24,001 bases of DNA, taken from CAZFJG01 sp964410915 (lineage in GTDB: Bacteria; Synergistota; Synergistia; Synergistales; JAFGMB01). The translations under genes and the position numbers were made by a program. Shown here in pieces: positions 7,936-16,120 of this stretch. The notes under the pieces were generated by a model that saw only the letters and a list, made by a program, of their open reading frames with translations, was not told the DNA's origin and did no database searches. The stretch is taken from NCBI GenBank assembly GCA_964410915.1, contig CAYPIU010000026.1, positions 1-24,001 on the forward strand, in the 5' to 3' direction. How positions within the stretch are numbered: position 1 is the stretch's first letter; each line of letters starts with the position of its first letter.

Positions 7936-7963
7936 ATTATAACACTACCTGTGGCTATTACAA
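7936..7963 (-). promoter_or_regulatory. Probable sigma-70 promoter of the nrdD-nrdG operon
   Basis: On the minus strand TTGTAA (7958-7963) and TATAAT (7936-7941) are separated by 16 nt, and TGT directly precedes the -10, giving an extended -10. Transcription would start near 7929, about 55 nt before the nrdD ATG. I did not find a convincing NrdR box nearby. Confidence 0.6.
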
Positions 7964-8130
7964 GATATAAAAACGCTGTATGTTGTGTATACGCTTGTGA
8001 TATTCATGCCTGGCAGAGGGAATGGGAGGGGAATTATCGAGAATCTTATCATGCTTTCTGACTTGAATTATACATGTCTTTTTATCTGTTGTCATATGGG
8101 AAAATATCCTCAGCGATAGATCCACAATGT

Positions 8131-8175
8131 AAAATATCAGGGCGAAGATAGACTGTTTATTCGCCCTGATATTTT
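8131..8175 (-). terminator. Probable terminator of the HAD/OtsB-GH65 operon
   Basis: A perfect 16-bp inverted repeat (8131-8146 with 8160-8175, 13-nt loop) has a GC-rich middle (CAGGGCGAA/TTCGCCCTG) and an A/T-rich base giving ATATTTT on the minus strand. It lies 26 bp past the GH65 stop. The 7874-8201 gap (328 bp) otherwise holds the nrdD promoter and no gene. Confidence 0.7.
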
Positions 8176-8201
8176 CTTAAAGAGTGTTAGATTAAATATT
8201 T

Positions 8202-10616
8202 TCAGCAGATCTTGAACTCCTTTATTTCACCTTTATGAGCATGTAGCTCTATCGTTTCTCCGCTGAAAGATATCTTCACGGTCCCTTTTCTGCATGGCAG
8301 GGTTTTGATGATGAGATCTGTCTGGGTGATGGTAACTTCCATTGGGATCCCCCTGTACCGGATATGCATGTGAAGTTTTCCCAGTTCTTTAGGGATAGCT
8401 GGATTAAAATACAGAATACCATGTTTAGTTTCAATTCCTGTGTAAGCTCGTTGAAGAATATCAGCACTTCCGGCCATGGCTCCAAGATGGATACCTTCAG
8501 GTGTAGTGCCCCCCTGGATATCGGAAACATCGCTTTCAAGTGCTTTAGTGAACATATCCCATGATCCGGTCCTGTCGGAACGTGCCAGAACCCATGAGTG
8601 GACGATCCTGCTCAAGGTAGACCCGTGGGATGTCCGTTTCATGTAATATTCGATATTATCAGGGATAGTATCACGTGTGAATTTATATCCCAACCCTTCG
8701 AAGATCTCCTTTAGTTGTTCTGATGAGAACAGATAGAAAAGCATCAGAACATCGGCCTGTTTTGAAGCTTTGTATCGATTCGGGGTATCACCTTCAGCTC
8801 CCAGTATTCTGTCAAGCCTTTGGATGTCCGTGTATTTCTGCTGGTAACTTTCCCAGTCGAATTCTTCAAGCTGATCATAACCTTCAAACTGGCTGATTAT
8901 GCCATTCCCGTGAAAAGGGATCTTCATCCGTCTGGCTATATCTGTCCAGAGTTCAACCTCTGATCTTTGGAGGCCGAGCTTTTCACAGACCTGGCTGCAT
9001 TCGGTTTCAGACAGAATATTGAAAAGATCGGTTGCTCTATTTAAAAGCCAGGTTACCATTACATTCGTATATGCGTTGTTGTTTAAACCCGGTTTATCTG
9101 ATCCCGGATAACCATCATGATATTCGTCGGGCCCCATAACACCCTTTATCTCATAACGTTCTTCCTCTTTGTTGAAAGTGGTGATGCTTGCCCAGAAACG
9201 GGCGATCTCCATAAACATCTCTGCACCGTAAAATGATAAGAACTCCAGATCTCCGGTTACCTGGTAGTATTGCCAGATATTGTAGGCAAGAGCGGCGCTG
9301 ACATGTCTCTGAAGGTATGAATTATCAGGGCCCCACTCCCCGGACTTGGGATTAAGATGGACCACCTGGCTTTCTTCCCGGCCGTTGCTTCCACTCTGCC
9401 AGGGGAACATGGCTCCACGAAAGCCTTTTTTTGCGGCTGCATTTCTTGCCATATCCAGCCGGCGGTATCTGTACATCAAAAGAGAACGTGTTATTTCGGG
9501 CATTCTGAGATTTAAAAGGGGGAAAATGAATATCTCGTCCCAGAAAATATGGCCCCGATAAGCTTCTCCGTGCCATCCCCGGCTCGGTACACCAACATCA
9601 AGATCCATCGTATGCATCGAAGTTGTCTGCAGAAGATGAAAGGTATACAGCCTTAATATAAGAGCTGTTCGATGACGGGAATTTTCTATTCCTGATTCAT
9701 AATGTATCTCAAATCTGCGCCACAAATGATCCCAGGCAAGAATATGAGACCTTATAAGCGTATGGAAAGATTGGGACATTTTGATCGTTTCCACTGCTTC
9801 GTGCCCGCATTCTGTAATGGCGCGATCCCTGGAAGTGAAAAGGCTTACGGTTTTTTCTACTCTGAGCCTTTCTCCAATATTAACCCTGGTTTTGAATCGC
9901 TGTTCAATATATCCCTCCCGGCAGTTCGTTTCTGACAGGCAGTCTATTATTTCAGAGCCTTTATACACTGTTGTACGGGCTGCCTCGGCTATTGTTGTTT
10001 GCGACTGGTTTGTTCTGACTTTCAAGAGAATAATGTCCTTGTCGACCTGTCTTGTTTCCATCGGGTCAAGATGGACACTGTTAAGGTCTTTATATCTGTC
10101 CACTCCGGCGTTTATGACTGTTCCATCCAGAGCGGAAAGGATTTCCACTTCACCTGACCAGTTTTCAGCCAGAAATTCTGTTTCATGCGCAGCAAGATGT
10201 TGTTCCCCCATATGGACGATTCGTCTGTTCATTACCAGGGTTTCCCTGCCGGCATTATCTCTGAAACGGACTTTCCTGAAGAGGATCCCTTCCCGGAGTT
10301 TTAATTCCTGCCTGTATGAAAGTACTTCAACAGAAGATAGATCAAACCATTCAGCGCCATTTATTCTGAATTTCAAGGGCAGCCAGTTGGGGATATTTAC
10401 CAGATCTTCATTTTCAATAACACGTCCTGAAATGGATGTCTCAAGCCTGTTATAGCCACCTGCAAGATAAGTTCCGGGATAATGAACATCATCGGCATCA
10501 GATTCTGAGGCTGCTCCCCGCGTAGCGAAATAGCCATTTCCAAGAGTGCATAGTGCTTCTCTCAGTTTTTCCTCTGCAGGATCGTATCCAGTATATGAAA
10601 AAGTCCAGTTATCCAT
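8202..10616 (-). CDS. GH65 glycoside phosphorylase (trehalose/maltose/kojibiose phosphorylase-like)
   Basis: An 804-residue cytoplasmic protein, full length for family GH65. The order is an N-terminal beta-sandwich (about 1-270), a linker, an (alpha/alpha)6 barrel (about 310-700) and a C-terminal beta domain. The general acid is expected at E498 in GPDEYH (495-500). RGHIFWDEIF (354-363) lines the active site, and SHGSTLS in the barrel resembles the phosphate-binding loop of inverting phosphorylases. These enzymes split an alpha-linked disaccharide with phosphate into beta-glucose-1-phosphate and glucose. The specific disaccharide cannot be read from sequence. The start is ATG with AGGAGG 8 nt upstream; the gap to the preceding gene is 11 bp. 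The partner gene encodes a beta-phosphoglucomutase-like domain that would use the product, and a trehalose-6-phosphate phosphatase domain, so trehalose is the likely sugar. Confidence 0.92.
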   Translation of the reverse strand: MDNWTFSYTGYDPAEEKLREALCTLGNGYFATRGAASESDADDVHYPGTYLAGGYNRLETSISGRVIENEDLVNIPNWLPLKFRINGAEWFDLSSVEVLSYRQELKLREGILFRKVRFRDNAGRETLVMNRRIVHMGEQHLAAHETEFLAENWSGEVEILSALDGTVINAGVDRYKDLNSVHLDPMETRQVDKDIILLKVRTNQSQTTIAEAARTTVYKGSEIIDCLSETNCREGYIEQRFKTRVNIGERLRVEKTVSLFTSRDRAITECGHEAVETIKMSQSFHTLIRSHILAWDHLWRRFEIHYESGIENSRHRTALILRLYTFHLLQTTSMHTMDLDVGVPSRGWHGEAYRGHIFWDEIFIFPLLNLRMPEITRSLLMYRYRRLDMARNAAAKKGFRGAMFPWQSGSNGREESQVVHLNPKSGEWGPDNSYLQRHVSAALAYNIWQYYQVTGDLEFLSFYGAEMFMEIARFWASITTFNKEEERYEIKGVMGPDEYHDGYPGSDKPGLNNNAYTNVMVTWLLNRATDLFNILSETECSQVCEKLGLQRSEVELWTDIARRMKIPFHGNGIISQFEGYDQLEEFDWESYQQKYTDIQRLDRILGAEGDTPNRYKASKQADVLMLFYLFSSEQLKEIFEGLGYKFTRDTIPDNIEYYMKRTSHGSTLSRIVHSWVLARSDRTGSWDMFTKALESDVSDIQGGTTPEGIHLGAMAGSADILQRAYTGIETKHGILYFNPAIPKELGKLHMHIRYRGIPMEVTITQTDLIIKTLPCRKGTVKISFSGETIELHAHKGEIKEFKIC

Positions 10617-10627
10617 GATATGTCCTC

Positions 10628-12208
10628 CTAATGATCAGGATCTGTGAGTAAGCCAAGAAATCTTCCAACTTCTGATGTGTTATTCAAAGCATATTCAGCA
10701 AAAGTGGTCCGGTCGGGTTCATTATCTTTCACAATTATTCCGATGCCCTTCCCTTTGAGTTCCCTGAAGGCGTCTTCATCAGTTATATCGTCCCCGATAT
10801 AGATCGTCAGGCTGTTTTCAAGGTCACGTTCAAGTGCATCAAGTACCCACAACAGGGCTTTCCCCTTATCCCATTGGATATCAGGTTTGAGTTCAAAAAC
10901 TTTCTTGCCTTTTCCTTTGGTCAGTGACTTGAATTTATTGAGAACTTCATCCACTATTTCTTCGATCAGTGAAATATCTCCATCCTCGACTTGCCTGTAA
11001 TGAACTGCAATGGAAAATCTTTTGCGTTCTATCAAAGCGCCTGTTATTCTGTCAACTCTGGAGTGGAGTGCTTTTTCTGCACTATCAAGCTCCGGCAGGA
11101 TCTCCTTGCCCATCTGGAAACCTTCTTTTTTTCTATCCATTGAAGAAATGTCAAAACCGTGACTGCCTGCGTATATAATATTATCAAGCTTTACAAGGCT
11201 GCGTACATCTTCAAGGTCCCGTCCACTTATAACAGCGACGCTTTGACTTTTGGCGAGGTTTCTTACGGTCTCTCTCATCTCCTCTGAAAGAACCGCCAGG
11301 TCAGGTCTGGAAACTATAGGCGTAAGTGTCCCGTCATAATCAAGAGCAATGAAAAATTCTCTTTGTCCGCTAAGTTTGAGAATATCCTTTGCTGAATCGA
11401 GCGCAGATGGGAGATGGCTTATCATAGTAATGGATGAAACAGTTTCATTTTCAACGGATAACTGAGAAAGATCTTTTACTACAATATCAGCGCCGTTTCT
11501 CAATAGTTCCTGTTCATGTCCTGTTCTATCGACACCAGTTACGAGACCGAAATTTCCACTTCTACCGGCTTGTACGCCGGAAACTGCGTCTTCGAAAACT
11601 ATAGATCTTTCAGGGGTTACTTCAAGCCTTTTTGAAGCTTCGAGAAAAATATCCGGTTCAGGTTTTCCAGTGAGGCCGATCTTCGCAGAGAGAACTCCAT
11701 CTACGAGCGTATCGAATAGTTCGGTCAGGTCTGCTGTATCAAGAATAGAAGCACAGTTTTTACTCGAGGATACCACAGCGGTCTTAAAACCTTTTGATCT
11801 TAAAAGTCTTATAAGTTCCACAGATGTCGTGAACACCTCTACGCCAATTTTATTCAGGTTTTCATGAAAAAACAGGTTTTTTCTGTTCCCAAGACCGCAT
11901 ATTGTTTCTTTCTCAGACGAATCAGAAGGGTCACCGTAGGGTATTTCTATATTTCTTGAGAGCAGAAAACTTTTGACTCCTTCGTACCTTGGTTTTCCGT
12001 CTACAAACTCCTGATAATCCTCCTGTTCGTCGAAAGGTTTCCAGGTTGTGCCTTCCTGGATAGCTCTTTTTTGAAGGTAGTCGTCAAATAATTGCTTCCA
12101 GGAACTTGAATGAACTTTCGCTGTTCTGGTGATCACCCCGTCCAGATCAAAGAGTGCCGCATCAAAATTCTCTCTGGTAATATCGTAGATTATCTCAGAG
12201 TAGCTCAT
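10628..12208 (-). CDS. Beta-phosphoglucomutase-like HAD / trehalose-6-phosphate phosphatase fusion
   Basis: A 526-residue fusion of two HAD-superfamily enzymes. Residues about 15-245 resemble beta-phosphoglucomutase: nucleophile motif DLDGV (21-25), SSS at 147-149, GKPEPDIF (181-188) and FEDAVSGVQAG (205-215). Residues about 285-520 are an OtsB-type trehalose-6-phosphate phosphatase: DYDGT (290-294), SGRDL (328-332), GSHGF (348-352) and GDDITDEDAF (472-481). The start is taken as ATG 12208, 8 codons into the open frame, because GGGAGGA lies 6 nt upstream; the longer ATG at 12232 has no ribosome site. With the following GH65 gene it reproduces, as two genes, the HAD-OtsB-GH65 order known in mycobacterial OtsB1 (Rv2006). 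No trehalose-6-phosphate synthase is in the window. Cytoplasmic, trehalose metabolism. Confidence 0.92.
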   Translation of the reverse strand: MSYSEIIYDITRENFDAALFDLDGVITRTAKVHSSSWKQLFDDYLQKRAIQEGTTWKPFDEQEDYQEFVDGKPRYEGVKSFLLSRNIEIPYGDPSDSSEKETICGLGNRKNLFFHENLNKIGVEVFTTSVELIRLLRSKGFKTAVVSSSKNCASILDTADLTELFDTLVDGVLSAKIGLTGKPEPDIFLEASKRLEVTPERSIVFEDAVSGVQAGRSGNFGLVTGVDRTGHEQELLRNGADIVVKDLSQLSVENETVSSITMISHLPSALDSAKDILKLSGQREFFIALDYDGTLTPIVSRPDLAVLSEEMRETVRNLAKSQSVAVISGRDLEDVRSLVKLDNIIYAGSHGFDISSMDRKKEGFQMGKEILPELDSAEKALHSRVDRITGALIERKRFSIAVHYRQVEDGDISLIEEIVDEVLNKFKSLTKGKGKKVFELKPDIQWDKGKALLWVLDALERDLENSLTIYIGDDITDEDAFRELKGKGIGIIVKDNEPDRTTFAEYALNNTSEVGRFLGLLTDPDH

Positions 12209-12349
12209 TATCATTCCTCCCAGCTGAATCATAACACCGTTATTATATTATACTTATAGTCTTATAGTGAAATATTGCTTCCGCAATAAGAAACAGTCTT
12301 TGAAGTGAATTTCCCAAGATTACTGACTGAGGTAAAAATTGATATGAAA

Positions 12350-12378
12350 AGGAGGGGAATATTGATATTTCCCCCTCT
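12350..12378 (-). terminator. Probable terminator after the small secreted protein gene
   Basis: On the minus strand a GAGGGGGAAATAT stem pairs with ATATTCCCCTC (small bulge, short loop) and is followed by CTTTTCAT. It lies about 70 bp past the stop of the 12448-12903 gene and upstream of the HAD/OtsB gene, separating the two transcripts. Confidence 0.65.
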
Positions 12379-12447
12379 GGAGAATGATTATTGTATTAGC
12401 ATTTACCGATCAAATGGCAGAGATTGAAAAGTGGAGCTGTAAGGATT

Positions 12448-12903
12448 TCAGTCAGTATTGCCTGTTATTTTCTTGATTATCTCATTTTCAAGTTCTTCTG
12501 CTTCCTTCTTAAGTGTTTCCATGTGGCGAAGCTCTTCAGGTGTTATCCGTTCTCTACGGATGCATTTACCTTGCAACTGAAGATAGGTTTCAATTTTATG
12601 TTCAGGGAAACCGAGAAAAAGCCAGTTAGAGACATTAAAAAGCTCGTCAACGGAAAAGATCTGAAAATCGTCCTTCAGAAAAAAATCATCTATCTGTTTT
12701 ACAAAATTGACAGGAGGGGTAAGAGATAGAGTTATGTTCTCGGTCCCATAGCCGTAGCCAAGTACAAAACAGAGTTTTTCCCTGTCCGTTAGTGTTGACC
12801 ATCCATTGTAACGGGCGAAGTTTCCTGTCTGGGCAAAGGCTGGTGATGAAACGAAAAGAATGACTGCAAGACTTAATATTGCTAAACTTATCCTGCATTT
12901 CAT
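12448..12903 (-). CDS. Small secreted protein of unknown function
   Basis: A 151-residue protein with a clear signal peptide: MKCR, a hydrophobic run (about 5-20) and likely cleavage after SSPAFA before QTG. I chose ATG 12903 because AGAGGTG lies 6 nt upstream; a GTG three codons earlier overlaps that site. The mature part begins with a Trp/Tyr-containing segment (YNGWSTLTDREKLCFVLGYGYG), has a beta-rich or mixed middle, and ends in a charged helix that could form a short coiled coil (about 122-147). Two cysteines remain in the mature chain. I do not recognise the family. It is probably exported to the periplasm or cell surface. A terminator follows it, so it appears to be a single-gene unit. 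Confidence 0.75.
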   Translation of the reverse strand: MKCRISLAILSLAVILFVSSPAFAQTGNFARYNGWSTLTDREKLCFVLGYGYGTENITLSLTPPVNFVKQIDDFFLKDDFQIFSVDELFNVSNWLFLGFPEHKIETYLQLQGKCIRRERITPEELRHMETLKKEAEELENEIIKKITGNTD

Positions 12904-13063
12904 AGAATGCACCTCTTTCGGTCAGGGGTTGTTTATCGGAATCTGCTTTGTGGGATTATCTCACAGAGCAGATAATAATGCATCATTGAAGTACCGTTTT
13001 TAATACTTAACAAATGGGAAATTTCTGAGAATCTCTTAAAGGTGAAAGACCCAAAGATTCAGT

Positions 13064-13702
13064 TCAATATTCAATTGCGAAGGCTCTTACAGGTGAAGCG
13101 TCTGCTTTTTCTATCCGAAGTGGCATACAGGAAAATGTGAAGTGGCATGATGAAAGGGAGTCGAGGTTTGTCAGATTTTCTATGATAAGCATGTCCTGCC
13201 TGAAAAATACATGGTGCACAGGAAAAGTTTCAGATTCAATGGTGTCAATTGACGGTGTATCAATGCCAATTCCCCGAAGTCCTTTTTCTGAAAGGATCTG
13301 GGCTGCTTCCACTGTAAGACAGGGGAAGTTCAGAAGATATTCGGCTTTCCCCCATAATCTGCTCCATCCTGTTCTGATGACAAGGAAATCTACCTTTTCA
13401 GATCTTTCCTGAAAAGGAATAATATCATCTGCTTCTATTTGCAGGCTTTCAGTCTTTGTAAAGTCAATCATCAGGGCATTGCCAAAAAAAGTTTCAATTT
13501 TATAATCCTCCAGTTCCTTGCCATCTGAAAGCATGTGGCATGGAGCATCAATATGTGTCCCGGAGTGTGATGATATTTTCAGTTCTGATTCAGCAAATCC
13601 GTCCTTTTCAACATTGAATAGCCTTTGGATAACAGGTTCAGGACTGCCGGGGTACATGGGCATATCATGGGATATCTTGTGAGTGAGATCTATGACCCTC
13701 AT
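13064..13702 (-). CDS. Cyclase-family metal-dependent hydrolase (KynB-like)
   Basis: A 212-residue member of the cyclase family (PF04199), which contains bacterial kynurenine formamidase, isatin hydrolase and related amidohydrolases. The metal motif HSGTHIDAPCH is at residues 46-56 (H46, H50, D52, H56). The family signature near residues 140-150 is GIDTPSID. N-terminal DLTHKISHDMPMYPG is also typical. The start is ATG with AAAGGAG 8 nt upstream. It is the last gene of a leftward cluster with a symporter, an asparaginase and an unknown 391-residue protein, so the likely job is opening or deformylating an amide intermediate in amino-acid or related catabolism. Kynurenine formamidase activity itself is not supported by any tryptophan-pathway neighbour. 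Confidence 0.85.
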   Translation of the reverse strand: MRVIDLTHKISHDMPMYPGSPEPVIQRLFNVEKDGFAESELKISSHSGTHIDAPCHMLSDGKELEDYKIETFFGNALMIDFTKTESLQIEADDIIPFQERSEKVDFLVIRTGWSRLWGKAEYLLNFPCLTVEAAQILSEKGLRGIGIDTPSIDTIESETFPVHHVFFRQDMLIIENLTNLDSLSSCHFTFSCMPLRIEKADASPVRAFAIEY

Positions 13703-13769
13703 TATTCATTCTCCTTTACGCAGGTTTTCTGATCATTCATGTGAAAGTTCCTGTAGTAATAGACCTGGG

Positions 13770-13800
13770 AGGAGCTCCTGTAATGGGAATCGGAGCTCCT
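13770..13800. repeat. Paired GGAGCTCC palindromes between two cluster genes
   Basis: AGGAGCTCCT (13770-13779) and GGAGCTCCT (13792-13800) are each palindromic and also pair with each other around a 12-nt loop. The element lies in the 107-bp gap between the 391-residue gene and the cyclase gene. It has no T tract, so an RNA processing or partial termination role is as likely as a terminator. Confidence 0.45.
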
Positions 13801-13809
13801 GAGTTAGTT

Positions 13810-14985
13810 TTAATCACGTGAATTTCCAGAAATTCTGCAGATATCATTAAGTGCTTTCTGGTAATTTTCACTGAGAAGTTCACATGCCCTTTTTACTACC
13901 TTCATCATTACTTTAATGTTTCCATCAGTGGAGAAGGGGATTATGTTCATTTTTACGTATTCTTCAGGTACCACGATTGAAAGGACTGCCGATGTGCCAG
14001 GAGTTGTTCCTGCAGATCGGTATATATCGTGGATTCCGTTGCTCATAAATATTATTCCGCCAAGATCCTGAGAAACGAGCCTTGAAATATCAGCCGCGAT
14101 CCTGCTTTTTTCTGAAGATGTAACGCTTTTGCCCAGGGAAAGGGCCGTTTCGGAGAGTTTCCTCGAGAAAGTCTCTGTATTTCTGGCCATGGCACCCTTT
14201 GAGACCGGAAAAGCAGAATCTATCACTCGCCATTTTGTATTTACATCTTTTAGAGCGTTTTCAAGACAGGATGCAACAACTGAATTATCAGCTCCCCTGT
14301 TGTAGCGAACGAGAAAAGTTTCCTCGTTGATCCCTTCAAGATTGGGGACAAATGCCTTGCTTTCAATGATAATTGTCGGAACATTAACGACTCCAAGTTT
14401 TTCCATGAGTTCTTTCTTGAAATCCAGAGCCACGTTGCCTTCAAGATCCTCAACAGGGCCTGTCCCTCTGTTGGAACCATTAACGGTCAGCATAAGGGTC
14501 AATGAAAGATCATCGATCTGTACAGTCATGCCGCCAGCTATATCGTTTGCCTGTTCTGTATCCCGGCGCATTATTCGAAAGTCTCTAAGGTTCTTATTGA
14601 AGCTGTCCATAACAGCTTCTGCTATGGCATATTCAAGGGCCACAGGAACTTCTGAGATACCATGGCCGTACATTCGTCCAAATGCTTTCATTGCACATCT
14701 TTGGGGGAAACATCCATTTTCTCCCTTTATTCCTGTCATTAACTGTTCCTCGAAAGGAGTAATTCCCCTCCGGGGTAACCCTCTGCCTGTCCCTCCTGAA
14801 ACTGTCTTGACAGTCACCGATCCCTCAGCCCTGTCAGTTTCAACTTCAGCGATCATCGGAGAAACTCCGGTAGCTGAGCAGAGCATGGATGAAACCAGGG
14901 CAAATCCCTGGGAATCATCCTGAACAAATCCGGAATGACTGAAAACATGTCCTGCACCAACATGTCCAGCAATGCATATGGTCAT
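13810..14985 (-). CDS. Conserved-looking protein of unknown function in a catabolic cluster
   Basis: A 391-residue soluble protein without signal peptide. I do not recognise its family. Its N-terminus is distinctive: AGHVGAGHVFSHSGFVQDD (residues 6-24) holds three histidines (H8, H13, H17) and an Asp pair that could bind metal. A Gly-rich segment GGTGRGLPRRGITPFEEQL follows at about 64-82, and VNGSNRGTGPVEDL near residue 170. The start is ATG with AGGAGGTG 5 nt upstream, 22 bp after the asparaginase stop, so the two are probably cotranscribed. Its position between an asparaginase and a cyclase-type amidohydrolase suggests an enzyme of amino-acid or amide breakdown; that is inference from context only. 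Confidence 0.8.
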   Translation of the reverse strand: MTICIAGHVGAGHVFSHSGFVQDDSQGFALVSSMLCSATGVSPMIAEVETDRAEGSVTVKTVSGGTGRGLPRRGITPFEEQLMTGIKGENGCFPQRCAMKAFGRMYGHGISEVPVALEYAIAEAVMDSFNKNLRDFRIMRRDTEQANDIAGGMTVQIDDLSLTLMLTVNGSNRGTGPVEDLEGNVALDFKKELMEKLGVVNVPTIIIESKAFVPNLEGINEETFLVRYNRGADNSVVASCLENALKDVNTKWRVIDSAFPVSKGAMARNTETFSRKLSETALSLGKSVTSSEKSRIAADISRLVSQDLGGIIFMSNGIHDIYRSAGTTPGTSAVLSIVVPEEYVKMNIIPFSTDGNIKVMMKVVKRACELLSENYQKALNDICRISGNSRD

Positions 14986-15007
14986 GTTAACACCTCCTGA
15001 TCAGATA

Positions 15008-16000
15008 TCACTGGCCGGTGTTTATTTCTCCCCTGTAATTGCGGTACATCATTGCCTTGACATCTTTTACCTGATGGGTGTGTCCAAGTACCCACATCAG
15101 TTTTGTGATAGAGGCTTCCTTTGACATGTCATAGGCTGAAATAGCTCCTGATTCCAGGGCTCTCTGTCCGACTTCATAGGTGTGAAGATCTACTCCGTCA
15201 TATAATACCTGGGTCGTAAGCAGAACTGGTATCCTTGAAGAGACTGCAGTTATTTTTTCGAGCAGATCTCTGCCCCGCCAGGGGATTCCTCCTGATCCAA
15301 AACTTTCTATAACAAGACCTTTGTATCCTGCATTACAGATCGTGTCTACAATATCCGGATCCATGCCGGGGAAAAGTTTCAGTACAATTATTGAAGGATC
15401 GAAAGATGTATCCAGATGGACAGATGAACCAGTTTTTTCAAGATCCGGGTCAAACAGGATACCTTCATCAGAGATCTTGCCGGCCAGCGGACAGTTTACA
15501 CTTACAAAAGCATCATACTGAACAGATCTGATCTTTGATACCCTGCTTCCCCTGATAAGTTTTCTGTTGAAAACCGCATATACTCCATCAATATCTGAGG
15601 ATGCTGCTGTAATAGAATCTTTCATGTTAACTATGGCGTCTGTATCATCCTCTATAACCGATTTCATTGAGCCCGTTACTATTACAGGTTTGTCCAAGGG
15701 GCCGAGCATAAAAGAGAGCATAGATGTAGTATAGGCCATGGTATCAGTACCATGGGTGATGACCATTCCATCACAGTCGGGGAGATTCTCTGCAACTGCC
15801 TCTGCGATAGCTTTCCAGTCTTCAGGCTGCATCAGGGTACTGTCTATGCTGAAGAGATTTTTTACCGTGATCTCTAAATCTTTTTTCGATATGTCGCAAT
15901 AACTTACGATATCCTCCCCCGAAAGAGTGGCTGACAGACCTTTGTCCGTTGGAGTGCTCGCAATTGTTCCTCCCGTTCCCAGTATAAGTATTTTAGGCAT
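15008..16000 (-). CDS. Type I L-asparaginase family protein
   Basis: A 330-residue asparaginase/glutaminase-family enzyme that hydrolyses a side-chain amide to the acid plus ammonia. The first catalytic threonine lies in GTGGTIAST (residues 8-16), the second with its Asp in THGTDTMAYT (about 83-92), and the supporting Lys in RVSKIRSVQYDAF. The substrate-binding DSTLMQPEDW replaces the more usual DSSNM, and TGSMKSV stands where type I enzymes often have TGSQIP, so the substrate may not be asparagine itself. No signal peptide; cytoplasmic. The start is ATG with AGGAGG 7 nt upstream. The upstream symporter would import its substrate; the unknown 391-residue protein and a cyclase follow. Confidence 0.9.
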   Translation of the reverse strand: MPKILILGTGGTIASTPTDKGLSATLSGEDIVSYCDISKKDLEITVKNLFSIDSTLMQPEDWKAIAEAVAENLPDCDGMVITHGTDTMAYTTSMLSFMLGPLDKPVIVTGSMKSVIEDDTDAIVNMKDSITAASSDIDGVYAVFNRKLIRGSRVSKIRSVQYDAFVSVNCPLAGKISDEGILFDPDLEKTGSSVHLDTSFDPSIIVLKLFPGMDPDIVDTICNAGYKGLVIESFGSGGIPWRGRDLLEKITAVSSRIPVLLTTQVLYDGVDLHTYEVGQRALESGAISAYDMSKEASITKLMWVLGHTHQVKDVKAMMYRNYRGEINTGQ

Positions 16001-16032
16001 CTTAAATCCTCCTGAAAGCTGATATGTTAAAA

Positions 16033-16075
16033 CTGGCCACCAGGGCTTAAGGAAAGTGAATCAGCCGGTGGCCAG
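16033..16075 (-). terminator. Hairpin between symporter and asparaginase genes, terminator or attenuator
   Basis: CTGGCCACC (16033-16041) pairs with GGTGGCCAG (16067-16075), and GGCT (16044-16047) pairs with AGCC (16063-16066) inside it. On the minus strand the stem is followed by TTTTAACAT. It would end or reduce transcription after the symporter, leaving read-through for the asparaginase gene. Confidence 0.65.
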
Positions 16076-16120
16076 AGTGTTAGATATCCAATAGAAGCCC
16101 TGCTTATTATAAAGCAGGAT

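Noticed and set aside
9781..10455. 224-residue + strand ORF inside the GH65 gene
   Set aside because: Antisense shadow of a clearly coding frame; composition and lack of ribosome site show it is not a gene.
14327..14923. 198-residue + strand ORF opposite the 391-residue protein gene
   Set aside because: Antisense shadow; low-information Ser/Arg-rich translation with no motif or ribosome site.
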